Shown piece after piece: positions 62,501 through 64,000 of a DNA stretch of 64,000 bases. The position numbers and the translations under genes are program-made. The stretch lies in the NCBI RefSeq assembly GCF_021729015.1, contig NZ_JAJQQZ010000002.1:186001-250000 (forward strand), read 5' to 3'. The notes under the pieces were generated by a model. That model worked only from the letters and a program-made list of their open reading frames with translations. It was not told the origin of the DNA and did no database searches. Source of the DNA: Halobacterium rubrum. GTDB taxonomy: Archaea > Halobacteriota > Halobacteria > Halobacteriales > Halobacteriaceae. Within the stretch, counting starts at the first letter, position 1. The number at the start of each line of letters is the position of its first letter.

Positions 62501-62866
62501 ATGCCGGACCCACTCGTTGCCCCGGGCATGAAACAGGTCATCGCCGCCCGCACCGACATCGGGATGGGGAAAGGGAAACTCGCCGCGCAGGTCGCCCACG
62601 CCGCCCTGAACGCCTACGAGTTCGCCGACGACCGCGCGGTCCGGCAGTGGAAAGACGAGGGCCAGACGAAGGTCGTCGTGAAGGTCGGCAGCGAGCGCGA
62701 GCTCTACGAGCTCTCCGAGGAAGCCAAGCGCAAGGGGCTGCCTACCGGTCTCATCTCGGACGCCGGCCGCACCCAGCTGGAGCCGGGGACGCCGACGGCG
62801 CTCGCCATCGGTCCCGCTCCCGACGCCGACGTCGACCAGATTACGGGCGACCTCTCGCTGTTCTGA
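62501..62866 (+). CDS. pth2: Peptidyl-tRNA hydrolase (Pth2)
   Basis: A 121-residue archaeal/eukaryotic-type hydrolase that frees peptides from stalled peptidyl-tRNA. [20 protein letters not shown] has the catalytic start, followed by [20 protein letters not shown] and [20 protein letters not shown]. Two ATG are possible: 62501, which gives a nine-residue leader, or 62528 (MKQV), where most homologues begin. A T4 run in tcccgttttc about 25 bases before 62501 could be the promoter element. The 3' end overlaps the convergent gene by 26 bases. Confidence 0.95.
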   Translation: MPDPLVAPGMKQVIAARTDIGMGKGKLAAQVAHAALNAYEFADDRAVRQWKDEGQTKVVVKVGSERELYELSEEAKRKGLPTGLISDAGRTQLEPGTPTALAIGPAPDADVDQITGDLSLF

Positions 62867-64000
62867 GCGCGGCGTCCGGGTAGAACTGGCCGTGGAAGTC
62901 GAACGGGAGCACGTGGGGGAGCCACGCCCTCGCACGCTCTGCGAACGTCTCGCCGTCAAGCACGAGCAGGAACGACTGCTCCCGCTCGGGGTCGAGGACC
63001 ACCGACAGCACCACGCCGTCGCCCTCGCCGCCGCCCGGGCGGGGGACGAACACGGGCTCGCCGCAGAACGTCCCCGGCTCTCGCCAGACGGCGGTCTCTC
63101 GCCGCCAGCAGTCCACGCGAGCGGGATGGTTCGGCGCAGCCTCGGCGTCTCCCGTCCGCGTCGCGTAGACGTACCGTGAGGGGCGGCCGCGCCGCCGCTC
63201 GTCGAACCGGGGCAGCGAGAGTCCGCCGGTGGCGAGCGTCTGGAACGTCGCCCGGCCCGGACTCGCGGTGTCGCCGTCCAGAGGAACCCGGTACCGCCGG
63301 AGGTCGCCAGCGAGCGTCGTCACGGAGCCCGCGCGGAGCGCCGACAGCGAGAGGTCGCCGAGGACGCTCGCGTCCTCGAACGCGACGAGGTCGACGACGA
63401 GGCTGTCGCCGCGCCGGAACGCGTTGGCGTGGTGGAACGTGAAGAACGCGGGCGCCGTCGGCGCCGCCACGACCTCGCCGGTGTCCCGGGAGACCACGAC
63501 GAATCGCGCCGGGCGGTCGGGCCGCCAGTCGAGCGCGTCGAGGAAGGAACTCGGGCCGCCCGGGCGAAGCAGCCCCCAGACGTCGACGTAGAGGGGGCAG
63601 GCCGCGACGACGACGTGCTCGGGCGTCAGCGCGAAACTGTGGACGTAGACGGCGTCCGAGAACCGGACGCGAGCGACGACCTCGCGGGCGGTCTCGCCGG
63701 CGGCGCGCTTCGTGACGACGTACGTCGGCCGCCGCCCGAAGCGCACGTGGAGATTGAACGTCGCGCCCGAGTCCGGGTCGACGACCGGGTGCGCGCAGGC
63801 GAGGTGGCCCGAGCGCTCGTCGTCGAACGCCCAGCTCCCCTGGGTCTCCAGCGTCTCCGGGTCGAAAGCGACTCGCTCGGGCGCCTCGGTCAGCGCGAGA
63901 AAGGAGTCGCCCGCCAGCGTGACGTTCACGTTCGTGTTGTCGGTCGCCTCCGGGAGCAGTGTCGCCCGGAGCCGCTCCAGCAGGGAGCCGGCCGCACCCG
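62841..64000 (-). CDS. Carotenoid oxygenase (RPE65/CCD family), N-terminus outside window
   Basis: Partial protein of at least 385 residues, open to the window edge on the N-terminal side. The four His ligands of the non-haem iron are recognisable: [33 protein letters not shown] and [10 protein letters not shown]. The start of the visible part, [20 protein letters not shown], matches the first blade of the beta-propeller fold. Such enzymes cleave carotenoids; retinal production for rhodopsins is one possible role in a haloarchaeon, but so is apocarotenoid formation. The C-terminus ends by overlapping pth2. Confidence 0.84.
   Translation of the reverse strand, partial: GAAGSLLERLRATLLPEATDNTNVNVTLAGDSFLALTEAPERVAFDPETLETQGSWAFDDERSGHLACAHPVVDPDSGATFNLHVRFGRRPTYVVTKRAAGETAREVVARVRFSDAVYVHSFALTPEHVVVAACPLYVDVWGLLRPGGPSSFLDALDWRPDRPARFVVVSRDTGEVVAAPTAPAFFTFHHANAFRRGDSLVVDLVAFEDASVLGDLSLSALRAGSVTTLAGDLRRYRVPLDGDTASPGRATFQTLATGGLSLPRFDERRRGRPSRYVYATRTGDAEAAPNHPARVDCWRRETAVWREPGTFCGEPVFVPRPGGGEGDGVVLSVVLDPEREQSFLLVLDGETFAERARAWLPHVLPFDFHGQFYPDAALRTARGRP

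Noticed and set aside
1-64000. CRISPR array, tRNA, rRNA, insertion sequence or prophage
   Set aside because: I looked for regularly spaced repeats, cloverleaf-like genes, transposase motifs and inverted terminal repeats, and saw none; only short local repeats exist.

Overview
The window is a gene-dense, GC-rich stretch of a haloarchaeal (class Halobacteria) chromosome. The predicted proteins are strongly acidic. The gene content is archaeal: a TFB transcription factor, membrane-anchored LonB, CetZ, geranylgeranylglyceryl phosphate synthase, the pantoate kinase/phosphopantothenate synthetase pair, Pth2, ThiR, an Htr-type transducer and zinc-finger microproteins. Many genes look leaderless, with an AT-rich TATA-like element about 25-35 bases before the start codon, and neighbouring genes often overlap by 1-8 bases. 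I cannot name the genus. I found no rRNA, tRNA, CRISPR array, insertion sequence or origin.

Layout. 1-4.1 kb: the end of an MGMT/ATL-like gene whose catalytic Cys is Asp, a chemotaxis-type transducer, a CPBP protease and an MFS permease. 4.1-4.4 kb: the only gene-free gap above 300 bases, holding hairpins. 4.4-16.2 kb: mostly housekeeping genes (LonB, NadM, SAM hydrolase, TRIC channel, APC permease, hydrolases, glycosyltransferase, methyltransferase, small regulators) and an exported PKD-domain hydrolase. 16.3-32.2 kb: YkgJ and TRAM proteins, a radical SAM enzyme, a DUF429 protein, a GT87 glycosyltransferase, a CxxC microprotein coupled to Hsp20, FAD enzymes, a CoA-type Nudix hydrolase, GpgS-like GT81, MFS, aldo-keto reductase and an atypical SDR.

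32.2-41.2 kb is the most interesting block. It is a minus-strand operon with a coiled-coil protein, a membrane-anchored protein, a PilB/TadA-type ATPase and a TadC-type membrane platform. These are followed by four proteins with one N-terminal membrane helix, two of them with TadE/TadG-like N-termini. There is no recognisable major pilin or prepilin peptidase. Most junctions overlap by 4 bases, so the genes are probably co-translated. A CetZ cytoskeletal gene starts divergently 79 bases away.

41-49.5 kb: CetZ, an alkaline-phosphatase-superfamily hydrolase, a membrane-anchored DHH-fold protein that has lost its metal-binding Asp residues, pyrophosphatase, a PadR regulator, RNase HI, TFB and GGGP synthase. 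49.5-57.6 kb: an oligopeptide/nickel-type ABC importer with three B-type and two C-type permeases, largely in divergent pairs, and two ATPases, but no substrate-binding protein. 57.7-64 kb: the archaeal CoA genes, a gene behind a DtxR-like palindrome, ThiR-dCTP deaminase, a Yip1 protein, Pth2 and a carotenoid oxygenase cut by the window edge.
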